A stretch of DNA of 64,000 bases from Capronia americana. Lineage: Eukaryota; Ascomycota; Eurotiomycetes; Chaetothyriales; Herpotrichiellaceae. The DNA is taken from NCBI GenBank assembly GCA_016110215.1, contig JADWQD010000006.1, forward strand, positions 1,736,001-1,800,000. Direction: 5' to 3'. Shown in pieces: positions 11,513-23,847 of the stretch. Under the pieces are notes generated by a model. It saw only the letters and a program-made list of their open reading frames with translations, was not told the origin of the DNA and searched no databases. The stretch's first letter is position 1; each line of letters opens with the position of its first letter. The position numbers and the translations under genes are program-made.

Positions 11513-11966
11513 GCAGGAATCTTCGATGACGCTTATCTCGGGGGAAGAGCGCCTGCCTCGACGTTGCATAGGTATTGTGTCTTTGAAAACCGGGGATCCC
11601 AAGATGAGGGTTGAGTGTAGAGCCCGTAGGCCAGGATCAATAGGCTACCTCAACACCCGAGTCAGTCAAAATAATCATCCAGGTAAGGCTTTGGGCCTGC
11701 GGGCATTGAGCTCGGCACACCTACCAGCGCGGGCTAGGGGCTCCCCTCCTCCCCCGTAGCATCCCTTCGCTTATTCGGTGTTGTACCTGCACAGACTTCG
11801 ATTACCCGTCGCAGCTCATGTCTTTGTCTGGGCCGATGAGGCATTCTACTGGACAGACATTCTTATAGCTGCTTGTCGATGACATAATTGATTTGTTTCA
11901 TGCTATCGTGGCTATCAAGAAGGCGTCCCTGACGCGTCCACTGCGGATCAGATCTCGGTTCCCGCG
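11513..11966. other. Intergenic region, 3' of oxidoreductase, 5' of regulator
   Basis: No gene seen. The open frame at 11526-11759 has no recognisable feature. This stretch probably holds the oxidoreductase 3' end and the promoter of the Zn2Cys6 gene. Confidence 0.5.
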
Positions 11967-14504
11967 ATGAACGGTAGCACACCTCGCACCCCTCGCCGCA
12001 AAACTTCCCTGGCATGTCAGCACTGTCGACTGAAGAAGATCAAGTGCGATGGCGTACGACCAGGTAGGTGCTTCTTTTGTCCATGCTAGAAGATCGCGGA
12101 TACTAACATCCGATGAGTTTGTGGTGCATGTTCCAAGAAAGGCTGGGGACCAGATAAGTGTCTGTACAGACATATCGAGAAGAAGGATGGAGGCGTTTCA
12201 GAGAGGTTGTTCGCAATCCGCTTCGATAAGACCTATTCTTCCCTCCTCTGCTGCAACGAGCCTAAAGAAATCTAGCAATGCCCTTAGTCTCGATACTAAT
12301 GCTATACTCCGAATACTAGGATCCTGCGCGAATTGCAGAATCGCATCCAAACCCTTGAACAGAGTCAGAATCAGACAGTCCCGCCGGCTCTTAGGGACTC
12401 GACCACTCCAGCACAACAACTTTCAGACGACTTTTCTGTCAACACTTCTCCTCTTTCACATACTAACACTCCGGAGACTGCTACTACCCGTGCTGGTGTC
12501 AATGCGATTACAGCCGCTGCAACAGGCGAGCATCAAAACGAAGGATTCCATGGAATGTCCTCAGCTGCATCATTCCTAGATACTGTTCGGCAAGCAATTG
12601 AAGGACAAGCTTCAGCGGAGTTCGCGGGGGACCCTATCCCGACTTCTCCAGGGAATGTCGGACAGAAACGACAACGGTTGCAATATGTTCTACCTCCGCG
12701 TAAAGTCTCGGACGAGCTTCAGCAGGACTATTGGAATTTCGTTTACCCTCTGTATCCTTTCGTCGACCGAGAAAGATTCGGTCAGATCTACAGGGGTGTC
12801 TGGGAGGGCACTTCGCTGCCAGAAGACTCTTCACACATCGTACGCCTTGATGAGACAGCCTCTGTCGTCATATTGAATCTTGTGCTCGCGCTGGGCTGCC
12901 AGTATCGTGCTGAAACCGAGCCTGGAGAAGCTCATACTGCGGCTGAGGTGTTTTTTAATCGAGCACATTCGCTCGTTCGGTTTGATCCTACGGACACAAG
13001 TCTCCTGTCGTTATCATTCGTGCAGGTCATGTTGCTGATGGCACAGTACTTGGCTGGAACAGGTAAGACCCACAAGGCCTGGGGAGTTATTGGGACAGCC
13101 CTTCGGGGTTGTCATCATCTTGGCCTTCACCGCAATGCTGTATATGAACGGAGTTTCCTTGGCCACCGAGATGGAGAATGGGTGAGAAGAATCTATCCTG
13201 GATGTGTAATGCTCGAAAGGTACGTATTCTTTCCTCTTCAGCGCGCGCCACAGAAGCAGGAGAAAGTGTTGATGAAGCTAGGATGTGTTCCATGAATCTG
13301 GGCCGACCAGCGATGATATCAACGTCCAAGGACGATTCAGCCTCTTTTCCTTCAGAGATCGAGTATGCACATGCCAGCGTGGTCAACATGGCTGACTCCG
13401 CACCCAACCCATCCGTACTCACATTCTTCGTTGTGTCTACAAAGCTATATCACTTGGCGCAGCAGATCCTTCTTTCTTTCTACTCAGATGAAAACTTGGG
13501 TACGCTAGGCTATGACCAATATTTTGAAGGGGAGACGTCAGTGTTCCGGTTCGAGAGATTGCTTCAGGGATGGTGTGACGACCTGCCAAAGTACTTGGAT
13601 TTATGCAGCGAGGTATCGTCAGGATCTTCTCAAGATGACTTGCAGATGACCTTCCACCGACAGGCGGTTGTTCTCCGATTGAGGTACGTCTGCATTCCTG
13701 TAATATCAGCCAGCAGAACTTTGACCTATCCAATCAGATTTCTCCAAGTCAGGATTTACCTCTTTCGCCCTGTCTTCGCCAGACTCTGTATCTCTCAACC
13801 CGCGGAGCCCTCCGCCGAACCTTACGGCAGACCCTGCGGCGATGATCTCAACTATCGAGTTGCTCTCCAATGCTGTATTCTCTGCGTTAAAACAGCTAGA
13901 GAGATAATTGAGATCACGTACAACAACCTGACTACGACAAGAAGCTGGGGAAGAAAGCCTGCATGGCTGTACGGAACCATGCGTAGGTCTCTCCGGAAAT
14001 CTTTCCATTGTCACCCGTGATATGTTCCATCCCTTTACTCAACTGGGGGCTGACTTAGGCCTTTTTCAAGATGTCTATCTCTCTGCTACAGTGTTACTGG
14101 CAGCGCGATTGAAGCCCGTTGTCACTCTCGGAGCTATCTCTGATTCTGAACTTCAAATCTCATGGCACAGAGCAATGGAAATACTCCGCTACTTCCAAAA
14201 CGACAGTACTGCAGCTAAGCGGTGCGTGACTGCTCTTAGCACCCTTTACGAAAGACTGTCATTACCAGATGGCACACACCTTGCGAACGGAGCTGAACCT
14301 ACCGTAGCGCAAGTATATCCTCCAGCCATGGAATCCACCGAGCCAGGGCGGTTTCAATCTTATACCAATCAAGCATTCAACGACCCAGCAGCATTGGATG
14401 CCCAAGAAATGGCGCAAGTGTTTGGATGGCTGGACTCTTTCGACGCATTTGACCCGTCTGATCTTTCCTGGTTGAATGTTGTTCCCGGTGACTTTCTAGC
14501 TTGA
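11967..14504 (+). CDS. Zn2Cys6 transcription factor with fungal-specific TF domain
   Basis: Six exons (11967-12063, 12118-12205, 12320-13219, 13282-13683, 13738-13982 and 14059-14504) join in consistent phases to about 725 residues. The binuclear zinc cluster spans the first intron: ACQHCRLKKIKC from exon 1, then CGACSKKGWGPDKC from exon 2, giving the six cysteines. A leucine-heptad stretch (ILRELQNRIQTLEQ) follows as the dimerisation helix. The middle homology domain starts near YWNFVYPLYPFVDRE and includes the typical WGVIGTALRGCHHLGLHR and MCSMNLGRPAMI motifs. The second donor is GTTGTT, which is weak, so that junction is the least certain. It sits inside the permease-oxidoreductase-hydrolase group and is the natural candidate regulator of it. 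Confidence 0.88.
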
Positions 14505-14767
14505 GGATCTGCCTTGGTGGACTTGGAACTGGGTGCAAGGAACAAAGACCTCCATTTGCAGCGCTGGTTCCTGGGTTTAATGCGGCCCGCCAGCAATTTC
14601 CAAACGTTCTCATGAGGACCAATTGGGACGCGTTCCGAATGCTGACCCCGAGGCTTTCTCCAATTTTCAAACTCGGGATGATAATCCCGAGGATGCTTCT
14701 TGGGTATTTCAAAGCACGGCAACGCTCTGTTCATCGTCTCATGGTTTAAGTGACGGTGAGATAAAAT

Positions 14768-15583
14768 ATGAACAGGACAGGTACCAGCAGCATCAAGAGC
14801 ACCGGCCAATGCAGATCCACCTCCTTCCGTGAAGCAACGCTATGCTATTGGACCTATGGGAGGAGCAAAAAGGCATTGGTCTTCATACATGGCTGGGCTT
14901 GTGACAGCTCACTCTGGCGGCTACAAGCACCATTGCACCGGAAATACTGCTCGCTCTTGATCGACCTCCCTGGCCACGGGCAGAGCGACGCCCCTGAGTG
15001 GGATTACACTGTAGAACTCTTTGCTCATGCCGTTGCAGTCGTGCTGAAGCAGGAAGAAATCGAGAAGGCGGTGTTGGTGGGACACAGCCTGGGCGGACCG
15101 GTTTCGACTATGCTCCTTCGACTCTTTCCAGACACAGTCTCGGCCATCATATATGTCGATTCGTTCTTCAATCTCCCTGATTACTACCTGACCCGGTCGC
15201 AACGACAAGAACTGGGCGAAAGGCTCTCCGATAATTCCAAGTTTGAGGCGTTGATAAGAACCGTCATTGGAACCCGGGCGACCGACGAACACAGAAACGA
15301 GATCTTGAAGGTTATGAGGAACACGCCAAAGCACGTTCGTGTGAACGCTAGGACAACAGACTCGCAGCCAGCTGCCATGTCCGTGGATCAGATCTATTCC
15401 ATCCCAGCGTTGCTCCTGGTGACGCCGCGGTACGCTGATATCGATAAAGATTGGATCCGCCATATCCCAAGGCTTGAAGTGAAGCTATGGGAAGGTCATG
15501 GCCACTTCCCCTTCCTAGAGGACCACGTACGCTTCAACCATGAGGTCGAGACGTTCCTACACCAGCATCAACTTATGCAGTGA
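14768..15583 (+). CDS. Alpha/beta hydrolase
   Basis: A single exon of 271 residues. The fold's landmarks are all visible: an HGWACDSSLW oxyanion loop near residue 41, LIDLPGHGQSD, the nucleophile elbow GHSLGG with Ser about 107, an aspartate around DIDKDW near 230, and the catalytic His in GHGHFPFLED near 250. No signal peptide is seen; the first 22 residues are Ser/Thr-rich and the true start could be later. Relatives cleave esters, lactones or C-C bonds in ring-cleavage products. It starts 263 bases after the Zn2Cys6 gene on the same strand, and its pathway role is inferred only from that. Confidence 0.88.
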   Translation: MNRTGTSSIKSTGQCRSTSFREATLCYWTYGRSKKALVFIHGWACDSSLWRLQAPLHRKYCSLLIDLPGHGQSDAPEWDYTVELFAHAVAVVLKQEEIEKAVLVGHSLGGPVSTMLLRLFPDTVSAIIYVDSFFNLPDYYLTRSQRQELGERLSDNSKFEALIRTVIGTRATDEHRNEILKVMRNTPKHVRVNARTTDSQPAAMSVDQIYSIPALLLVTPRYADIDKDWIRHIPRLEVKLWEGHGHFPFLEDHVRFNHEVETFLHQHQLMQ

Positions 15584-17671
15584 GACGCCATCGTGTCAGT
15601 ACGACCTGGAGTGAGTAGCTACTACAGTTAGAGAGGAAAATGTTCGACTCTAGCCAATGCTTGTCGTTCCCTTCCAGAGGCTTAAATTGTTTAGGATGAA
15701 TGCAATGTATTCGAGATTAGTTGTACCTATGCTTGCCGGTGGGGATTTCAGAATCCCGGCATGATGGGCATGTTCCTTCTCATGGGGAGATTTTATGACC
15801 CGAGGTTTGCTGCATAGGTTTGTTCCAGAGATCTCCTGCCCTTCTCTTATCCATAAACGCATGTTAGGTGGCAGAATACGAAGGATATGCGAGATGCGTA
15901 GGCCACGGGGACTAAGAGAGCTGCTGGTCTGGGTTCGAGCTAGGGCTCCCTATTCGATGACACCTAGATGAAAGGCCGGAGAAGCCATGATGACGACTGA
16001 GGACATACCGCCAGCGGACCCTACTAGGTTAAAGCAGCGTGTTCACCAATGGGATATCTTATCTACTGTACCAGAAGAACACAAGGCCCCAACGAGCAAT
16101 GGTTGCAACTTGAGATAGTTGGTATGAAACGCGTCGCGTGAGTTTGGAGCAATCCGGGAGCGGAGAGGCTGTTTTTCCGATGTTCCTTGCTCAAGACCTA
16201 CCTACAAAAATTACACTTTGCTGCGTCATTAGCCAACCGGTTGTCTTGCCCGGAGATTGCATTCACTTTGATGTCAGGGAGTCGAGGAACACGGGAGTAC
16301 GAGTAAAGCAACTGCTGCCTGTTTGCAATGTTTGCCACGTTTGCCAAGCTTATGGCTTGGCAAGATTCCGACTACTTATTCTTCGCTCGCCCTCCCTCTT
16401 TGTTTTGAAATTCTTCATACTTGCAAGTGCTCCCCTCCCCAGCATAATGTGTTCGCGTTTGACTAACAACTCTATAGACCTTGTGGGAGCGACCCAGCTC
16501 AAGCATCGGGTCTGCTATGGCGGTGTCCCTGCATTGCACACCGCGGTGGATGTCGCCATTAAGTGTCCTTCGGGGCTCTTATCCGCGCATTTTTTGGCTC
16601 ATTCCTGTTTTCGGGATCATCTTTTCATCACCGTCTTGCCTTGTGCAAAGCCTTGGAGAAGAGCAGTATGGGTTCAATCTCAAATGATTCTTAATGTAAT
16701 GGTGAGATTTCCTGTAATTCTCATTCATCTATTGCCTGCGAGAGCGAGAACAACTCAGAATTTGATTGCGCGTCAAATGCTGTTCACGCGTAGAAACGTC
16801 CTCCCAGGCTCTTAAATGTGGTCCATCTCATGTAACTTGGTGCTGGCTTTTCCCTCCATATCGTCGCATGTCGTACCCTTCGCCTCGCGAAATTCCATGG
16901 CGCAGGCAGTTTCCCCCCAATTTTCGTTGTGGGACTCAAGCTCAGGCAAACACCAACCTCGGGTACTCGCACGAGGTCGACATCCTTCCTCAATCTCGGC
17001 CAGTCCTTGCAAGCTTGACGTCGTTCTCGCAGGGACACTTCTAGAAATGATGACCATGTACTACAAGCACAAGGCCACTTCGATATCTTAGATTGGCTGT
17101 CCGTGTTAGTCTATGACTCCAGCTTCCTACTCTTCACAAATCCACGAGACCTCCAGACCAGCACCGGATTACATCTGCAGGCGCATTGAGGAGGCCATTA
17201 AGTCAAATTTGGACAATATCTGAAAGAGAAGGGCTAAATGGCACAAGTCTGAGAAATCTACATCCCGCGTATATTGGATCGTTCCGGGTTACATCGTTGG
17301 ATTTCCTTTTATGTTCCAGCCCACCCACAAAAATGGCTGGGTTCAAGACATACCAGAACTCAGATGCGTTTCTGAGTAGATTCACCCAAAAGTTATGGAG
17401 TACTTCCAATTACAGGATCTTGCCGACAGATGACTCCATGTACTTGCTATCCGCAGGAACCGAGCTCTCACAGCTTCCCAGCCGATCTCCGCACCGGCTG
17501 CTAAATGCAGGCCGCGGCGTGAGCACAGGCTTGAGCCGAGGGTAAACACCGACAAATACAACAAATAGGTGCTGAGCGCCAAATACAAGAATAATGTCCT
17601 GACAGCTTACCCTTCCACAGTGACCTTGGCTCTCCCTCCTCGTCGTTAAGCAAAGCTTTACCACCTTCAAG
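15584..17671. other. 2.1-kb gene-poor region
   Basis: No supported gene. The longest frame, 225 codons at 16138-16815, has no domain, poor composition and an unlikely start. No tRNA, repeat array or transposon ends were found. The final part is the promoter of the enoyl-CoA hydratase gene. Confidence 0.5.
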
Positions 17672-18698
17672 ATGCCTCCTCCTGCCCGTCCGCCGCTACA
17701 GGTCCCCGACTCGTACAAATCCCTTCCTCTCAAGCAAATCAAGGTTTCCTATGTGCCCGACTCCTCTCCTACCCCAACGCCAGTGCTGTTGATCTCCCTG
17801 AACAGACCACAAAAGCACAATGCATTCACTGACCAGATGCGGGAAGATCTGGAAAGAGTTTACGAGCTCATTGACATCGACCCTCGGGTCAAGGTGGTCG
17901 TCCTTACTGGCGCAGGGCGAAGCTTCTGTGCGGGCGCCGACCTAGATATCGGCTTCTTGGGAGCAAAAGATGAGACTGGGCAGGTCAAGAACCCCAAGAC
18001 GGAGCGTGATGTTGACCACAGAGACGGGTAAGAAAAAGCATACTGCACAGGGAAAATAGCACTGACGTGTTCGCAGTGGAGGTCGTACCTCTCTCGCAAT
18101 CCATCACTGCTCGAAACCCACCATTGCTGCTATCCAAGGCGCAGCTGTCGGCGTTGGGATTACCATGTGCTTGCCAGCTGCCATCCGGGTCGCCTACGCC
18201 AAAGCCAAGGTCGGCTTCGTCTTCAGCAGAAGGGGCATTATCATGGAGGCATGCTCGTCATACTTTTTGCCTCGATTGATCGGGCATTCTCGAGCGATGC
18301 ACTTGACGACGACAGGTTCAGTCTATCCTGCAGATTCTCCGCTCTTTGGCACACTATTCTCCGAACTGCTGCCCTCACCCGAAGCTACCTTGACTCGGGC
18401 CCTTGAGCTAGCAGACGAAGTTGCGAAGAACACCTCGACGGTCTCAACCAAGATGATGAGGGAGCTCATGTACCGCGGGCCTGACAGTGCAGAGGGCGCC
18501 CACCTTCTTGATTCACGAATTATTCATGGATTGTTCGGAAGCAAGGACAATGTCGAAGGTGTGCAGAGCTTCCTGGAGAAGAGACAGGTCAACTTCACTG
18601 GCCAAGTCCCTCAGGATGCTCCAGACGGCTATCCGTGGTGGGACCAAATTGATATTGGTCAGAAATCGCCGGACCCAAGGGGAAAGCCAAGGCTATAG
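17672..18698 (+). CDS. Enoyl-CoA hydratase/isomerase (crotonase) family protein
   Basis: 325 residues from exons 17672-18027 and 18077-18698, phase 2, across a GTAAGA...GCAG intron. The crotonase landmarks are clear: LLISLNRPQKHNAF, the oxyanion-hole strand GRSFCAGADLD, and the second oxyanion segment KPTIAAIQGAAVGVGITM. A glutamate-like position is replaced around FVFSRRGIIMEACSSYFLPRLIG, where the E of MEA is a candidate acid/base. The enzyme adds water to, or isomerises, an acyl-CoA double bond. The C-terminus KPRL resembles but does not match a peroxisomal PTS1 signal (usually SKL-like). It may complete the breakdown route of the neighbouring cluster, though 2 kb of empty sequence separates them. 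Confidence 0.9.
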
Positions 18699-19097
18699 AC
18701 TTCCTGCAATTTACGTCGATCCTGCACGCCTTGAACAATATTGAACATTAGACCCTGATGCTATAGGAATTCTTGTCTGAGTCATTTATATACTCCGTGT
18801 AGGGTGTCCATCTCCCTTGAACCGCCAATAAAACGTGTGCTCAGTCATCGATTGCCAAAGCCCACTTGCGAAAACGGTTCCTGTACGGTTTAATCAGCAA
18901 TCGGGGCTTGTCGAGGTCTCTAGCTAGCGATTGGCGGAATCGTTCGACGAGGGGAAGACAAGACTCGTTCTCGACCGCGGATCACATCATCAGTTCGCTG
19001 TTTAGCCCCCCCATTGCGATATTCGTTCTGCATTCGTTTTCGATAAAGGGAATCCTAAAGCCCACCCGACGTTCCTTTGCTCCCCTCCCTCTCGGTG
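18699..19097. other. Promoter region of glutathione reductase
   Basis: No gene seen. The stretch holds the hydratase 3' end and a pyrimidine-rich leader just before the glutathione reductase start at 19098. Confidence 0.5.
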
Positions 19098-20938
19098 ATG
19101 TCAATTGTGTCCCGTCGACTTTTGAGGCTATCTGCTACGTGCACATCCTCCCGTACCTTGACTCTGGCTTCCACAAGACCTTCGGTTATCGAATCTTTGC
19201 ACGCGAGCCCTCGGTCGAACCCCGCACCTGCCTCGAGGCTGTCGAGTCTTGCGAGGCAATTCTCGTCGACGACCTCCAAGATGGCTCCCATCACGAAGCA
19301 GTACGACTATATAGTAATCGGCGGGGGATCCGGTGGCAGCGGAGCTGCCCGAAGAGCCAGTGGATGGTACGGCGCAAAGACATGTATCATCGACGCCGGA
19401 GTCTCGGGAGGCTGCTGTGTGAACGTTGGGTATGCGAATGGTAAACCTCAGACTGGCCCGGGTTGACTGACTGACCCTATTTAGATGCGTACCCAAGAAA
19501 ATGACCTGGAATTTCGCCTCCATAAGCGAGGCCATTGCAGCAGGCAAACACTACGGCTACACCTTCGGCGACAACAATTCCTTCGATTTCAAGACCTTTG
19601 TCGAGAAGCGAGATGCACGGATAAAAGTGTTAAACGGCGCTTACGAGAATAACTGGGCAAAAGAAGGAATCGAGCTGATACACGGCACGGCGACGTTCAT
19701 TAGCGAACATGAGATGGAAGTCAAGCCAAAGGACGGATCAGAAGTGTTCCGGGTCACTGCACCGCATATCACCATTGCGACAGGGTCGTATCCGACCAAG
19801 CCGGAGGGCATCAAGGGCTCAGAGTACGGCATCACGTCGGACGAGTACTTCTTGATCAAGCACCTTCCGAAGAAGATGATTTTCGTGGGCGCCGGCTACA
19901 TCGCCGTCGAACTCGCGGGTGTGATGAATGCAATTGGCGTGGAGACACACCTGTTCATCCGCGGCAATACTTTCCTAAGAAAATTCGACCCCATGGTCCA
20001 AGAAACCATGACGAAACACTACGAGGACATCGGCGTCCACGTACACCGGAATCACCCCGGCATCAAAGAAGTCATTCAATTAAACCCCGGGAGCGAAGAC
20101 GGGTCCGACCCCCGCGAGAAGAAGCTGAAGGTGATAATGAACGACGGGTCGGAAATGGAGACCAACGAACTATTGTGGGCAATCGGCCGCAGTCCGGAAG
20201 ACAGGGGCCTCGGTCTCGAAAACATCAACATCAAGAGGAACGGGAAGGGGCACATCGTGGTCGACAAGTTCCAGAACTCCTCCGTCAGTGGCGTGTACGC
20301 CTTGGGCGACGTTACAGGCCAGGCGGAACTCACGCCCGTGGCCATTGCCGCCGGTCGCCAACTGGGCAACCGCCTCTTCGGGCCGCCGGAGGTGAAGGAC
20401 GCGCATCTCGACTACGACCGCATCCCGTCCGTCGTGTTCTCGCATCCCGAGGTCGGCACGACGGGGCTCACAGAACCGCAAGCCATTGAGAAATACGGCA
20501 AGGAGAACGTCAAGGTTTACCACACCAAATTTTCGGCCATGTTTTACGATGTGTAAGTGCTTCTCTTCGTCACATTTGACCCCCGAGTCTTTTTCAGAGG
20601 GAATCGTTCGTAGTCAGCTAACGAAGTCCGCCACCGCACAGATTTCCGCCCGAAGAGAAAAAGAAAGAACCCACCGAGTTCAAGATCGTGTGCCAAGGGC
20701 CGCGAGAAGAGATCGTGGGCCTACACATCCTAGGCAGGGGCGTTGACGAGATGATGCAGGGATTCGGCGTCGCGGTCAAGATGGGCGCCACAAAGAAGGA
20801 TTTCGACAGCTGTGTGGCCATTCATCCGGTACGTTCTAAACAGCATCCGACGACTCCGTTGGTTCCTTCCCCCCTTCGACAAACGCTAACGCATCTTTGT
20901 CACAGACAAGCGCCGAAGAGCTAGTTACCATGAGATAG
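19098..20938 (+). CDS. glr1: Glutathione reductase
   Basis: NADPH-dependent flavoenzyme that regenerates reduced glutathione. Exons 19098-19429, 19485-20552, 20642-20828 and 20906-20938 give 539 residues in phase. FAD motif VIGGGSGGSGAARRAS, redox disulphide CCVNVGCVPKK split by intron 1, NADPH motif FVGAGYIAVELAG, a GDVTG flavin contact, and the dimer domain around GLHILGRGVDEMMQGF. The final His-Pro of VAIHP is followed by the catalytic glutamate of TSAEE. The first 61 residues form an arginine/serine-rich mitochondrial presequence with almost no acidic residues. A second in-frame ATG at 19281 (residue 62), with A at -3 and G at +4, would give a 478-residue cytosolic form close to the yeast enzyme length. 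One gene probably supplies both compartments. Confidence 0.96.
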
Positions 20939-21318
20939 ACGACGGTATTATGCCGATTCCCCATACGCCGGGTCTCTGACGACTGATACCGAGTATGGGC
21001 TTCCTCTCTGTCTAGACCGACAGGTTCAATAGATCAGACTATGTATACAATGCATTGGGACGAGAACGGGGCCTGTCTCGAGCACCCAGCAGTTCAATAC
21101 AACATGCATATAGTAATGTGGAGGGCCTCCCGTCAGGGAATGGAGCTTTCAAATTCAGCATGGCTGTGGTATGCTACAGTATTCTGTATCACAAAATGGC
21201 CACTCGCTCAGGCGTCTCTGACATGCTTCTCCGCCGCGCTCCACTGGTCAGGCTCTTCTGCAACCCCTCGGCCACACAACTTGCCTTTTTGTCTCATTCT
21301 CCTGTCGACAGTGTGTAT
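20939..21318. other. Convergent intergenic region
   Basis: This separates the 3' end of glutathione reductase (plus) and the 3' end of the second permease (minus). Nothing beyond downstream tails is visible. Confidence 0.5.
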
Positions 21319-23244
21319 TCACAGAGCCCAAACCCTCTCATTCCCCGCCGCATCCCTCACGCCCCGCTTATTCATCCGGCCATAATGCCACCTCAACCCG
21401 AGGGACATGAGCGCCACGAAGAAGCCACATGCCGCGCAAGTGAAGTTCCCGGTCGGATAGCCCTTGTCGGCCTCGTCGGCCTTCCAGATCCACTGCGCGA
21501 TGATCTGCCCGATGCCCGCGCACGAGTTGTTCAGCGCGATCGCGAACGGGATCGTCAGCAACGACGGCGTGTTGCACGCCACCCAGTTCGTCATGCTGGG
21601 CGCCACGGGGAAGGCGCCACACGCCGCAAGACACAGGCAGCCGTAGCGGCTCACGTACGCGTCGGCGGGGAGGCAGCCGGCGCCGAGCCACCCGGCCGCG
21701 CCGGCGAGAGAGGCTACCGCGATGTGCAGGCCGCGGGCGTTGAAGTGGTCGGCCGAGTAGGACAGGGTGATGGCCACGCAGAAGCCGACGCACCACGGCG
21801 GGACGGTCAGGAGCTGGGCGTGGATGGACGTGTAGCCCAAACCAGTTACAATCGTCGGTGTAAAGAAGGTGAAGGATCCTTGTGGGACGACGTCGGCGAT
21901 CTAAGTAGAGGGAGTAAGTCAGTTGGTCTGTCATGCAGGGCTAGGGCTAGGGTGCTAGGTTGGTAGGTGGTGGGCAGGAAGTGGGCAGGAGGTAGGTAGA
22001 GGCCGGTAGGGACAGGCAGGCAGGCATACGTATGCGATATAGTGACACAGCATCCTTGGGCTAAAGAACGTCTCTATCACCTCTGGTCGCGAGGCGTGGT
22101 TCCTCAAGTACCCGCCACCTCGCTCCTTCAGGCGGTCCTCGGCGAACTGCTTGTCCGACGGGCTCAACCACTTCGCGCGGGCGGGATAGTCAGGAAGGAA
22201 GAACAGCAGCAAGAAGGCGCTGACGATGGTGATGATGCCTTCGATGATGAACAGCCATCGGAAGCTGTCGCGCATGTGTGGTCAGCGTCGTCGTCACGGC
22301 TTTGTCTTCTCTTTCTCTCCGGGAGAACGGGACACTCACCCTTGCAGCCCTGCGGTGCCATTGATGTGGCCCACCCCGTAGGCAATGGCTCCTCCGAACG
22401 CGCCGGCCAAGTTACAAAAGCCAACGACGCAAGCGATCCTCACGGCTCGTTCGTTGTACCGGTACCACACGGTGATGAAGTAGACGATGCCAGGGAACTG
22501 CACCAAGCACGTTAGCCAAGGGCACTTAGGCTCGCAAGTGGTCGTTGAGACGGCAACAACACCGTGCGTTGGGGCGAAAAGGGAAAACACTCACAAATCC
22601 TGCCTCGAACACGCCGACGAGGAACCTCAGCGAGAGGACAGTCGCGTAATTGTGTACGCCAGCAGTTCCAATTGTCAAGGCTCCCCAGGCGAAGAGCAGG
22701 AAGGCCAGCCATAAGCTCGGCCGCACCCAGTGTTTCATGACATAGTTGCTGGGGACCTCGAACAGGGCTGTTCGACAATGTCAGCCAACATCGTTGCCTG
22801 GGTAGACTAGGTGATACGGCAAGCACAACAGGGCATAAGAACCCTTGCAGCACGCTTGCTTCAGGAACAACTCACCGTAAGCCAAACTGAACAGCGTGAC
22901 GGTGATGGCATAATTATCTGCCGTCATGCCCGTCTGCTGCAATAGGTCATCCCCGGTCTCTGAATTCAGGACCTTCGAGTTGCCGATGTTGCCTCGATCG
23001 AGGAAGTTCAAGAGGTAGACCCAGCAACAGAGCGGCAGGATGCGCAGGTCGAGTCTGCGGTTGAGGCGCCTGTTTCGTTTTTCGTATTCGACAGGGTCGA
23101 CCGAGTGAGTGCTCTCGTCGCTGGGTGAGGCGATGACGATTTTCTTTGGACTGTGAGACCAGGGGTATCCGACGAGGCTCGGAGTGTCTGACTTACCTCA
23201 GGGCTTGAATCCTCGTGATGCTCTGCCGGCGGTGATTTCTCCAT
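21319..23244 (-). CDS. MFS permease, ACS (Dal5-like) family, second copy
   Basis: Six exons: 23244-23197, about 23113-22876, 22767-22595, 22497-22340, 22264-22030 and 21900-21319. The last four junctions are clear and in phase, and the whole set totals 1434 bases (477 residues). The family features are RILPLCCWVYLLNFLDRGNIG, ALFEVPSNYVMKHWVRPS, RFLVGVFEAGF, FRWLFIIEGIIT and GYTSIHAQLLTVPPW. Intron 1 is the weak point. The obvious acceptor CACAG breaks the reading frame, and only a less usual GAG acceptor restores it, so either the start exon is different or the acceptor is unusual. The fifth intron (22029-21901) is G-rich on the plus strand with a repeated GGCTAG pattern. It lies tail-to-tail with glutathione reductase. 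Confidence 0.82.
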
Positions 23245-23847
23245 GATGAAGGCTTGAACGACTTGGTAGGATCTGGAGTCTGGACTCTGGCGTCTCTCTG
23301 GGATGAACAGAAGCTCTGAGCACCCCAGGGCCAGACATGATGCCGGGTTTATGTCATAGCCTTTGGTATGGCATTCGAGGTAACGGTGACGGTGATGGTC
23401 ACGGCCAGCCACCGACCGGCCACAAGCCCGTCATGCCCGTCTCTCCCATCCTGGAGCCGGGCTCTCGTATTAGTGGCAGCAAGCTCAGCCAAGCTACGAC
23501 AGAGGGGCCTTGTGCATCTCGGCATATCGAATTGTCAGGATGTCCTATGAAGATCAGGTGAGAATGAGCCAGTGAGTGCAACGGTAAAAGGCGGGGTATA
23601 GATGCGGAGAACGAGGGCGGCGCCAGGGTTGGTATGGGCGGGCTGGAGGGGGCCGACGGGGGATCTGCAGCGACTCGGGAACTGGGATTTCTTGGATGCA
23701 AGGACGCACGGCCATGCTGCCGGCCAGACTCCGTCTTGGTGAATGAACCTTGGAACATGCTTCGTGTTGAGCCATTTACGACCAGAGGTGACACCACACC
23801 CACAACCGTCGATAGTACAAGGAAGCAAGCCAGCTGCTATTGACTAC
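23245..23847. other. Promoter region of second permease, 3' of Nse4
   Basis: No gene recognised. Overlapping minus-strand frames of 73-134 codons have proline/serine-rich low-complexity composition and no domain. The stretch includes the permease promoter and the Nse4 terminator. Confidence 0.5.

Noticed and set aside
16138..16815. 225-codon plus-strand frame in the gene-poor gap
   Set aside because: No recognisable domain, no ATG with good context, and composition like non-coding DNA.
21055..21966. 303-codon plus-strand frame
   Set aside because: It overlaps the real permease exons on the other strand and is low-complexity arginine/glycine; a shadow.
21937..22025. Telomere-like GGCTAGGG repeats
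   Set aside because: Only two or three imperfect units inside a permease intron; not a telomere or subtelomere tract.
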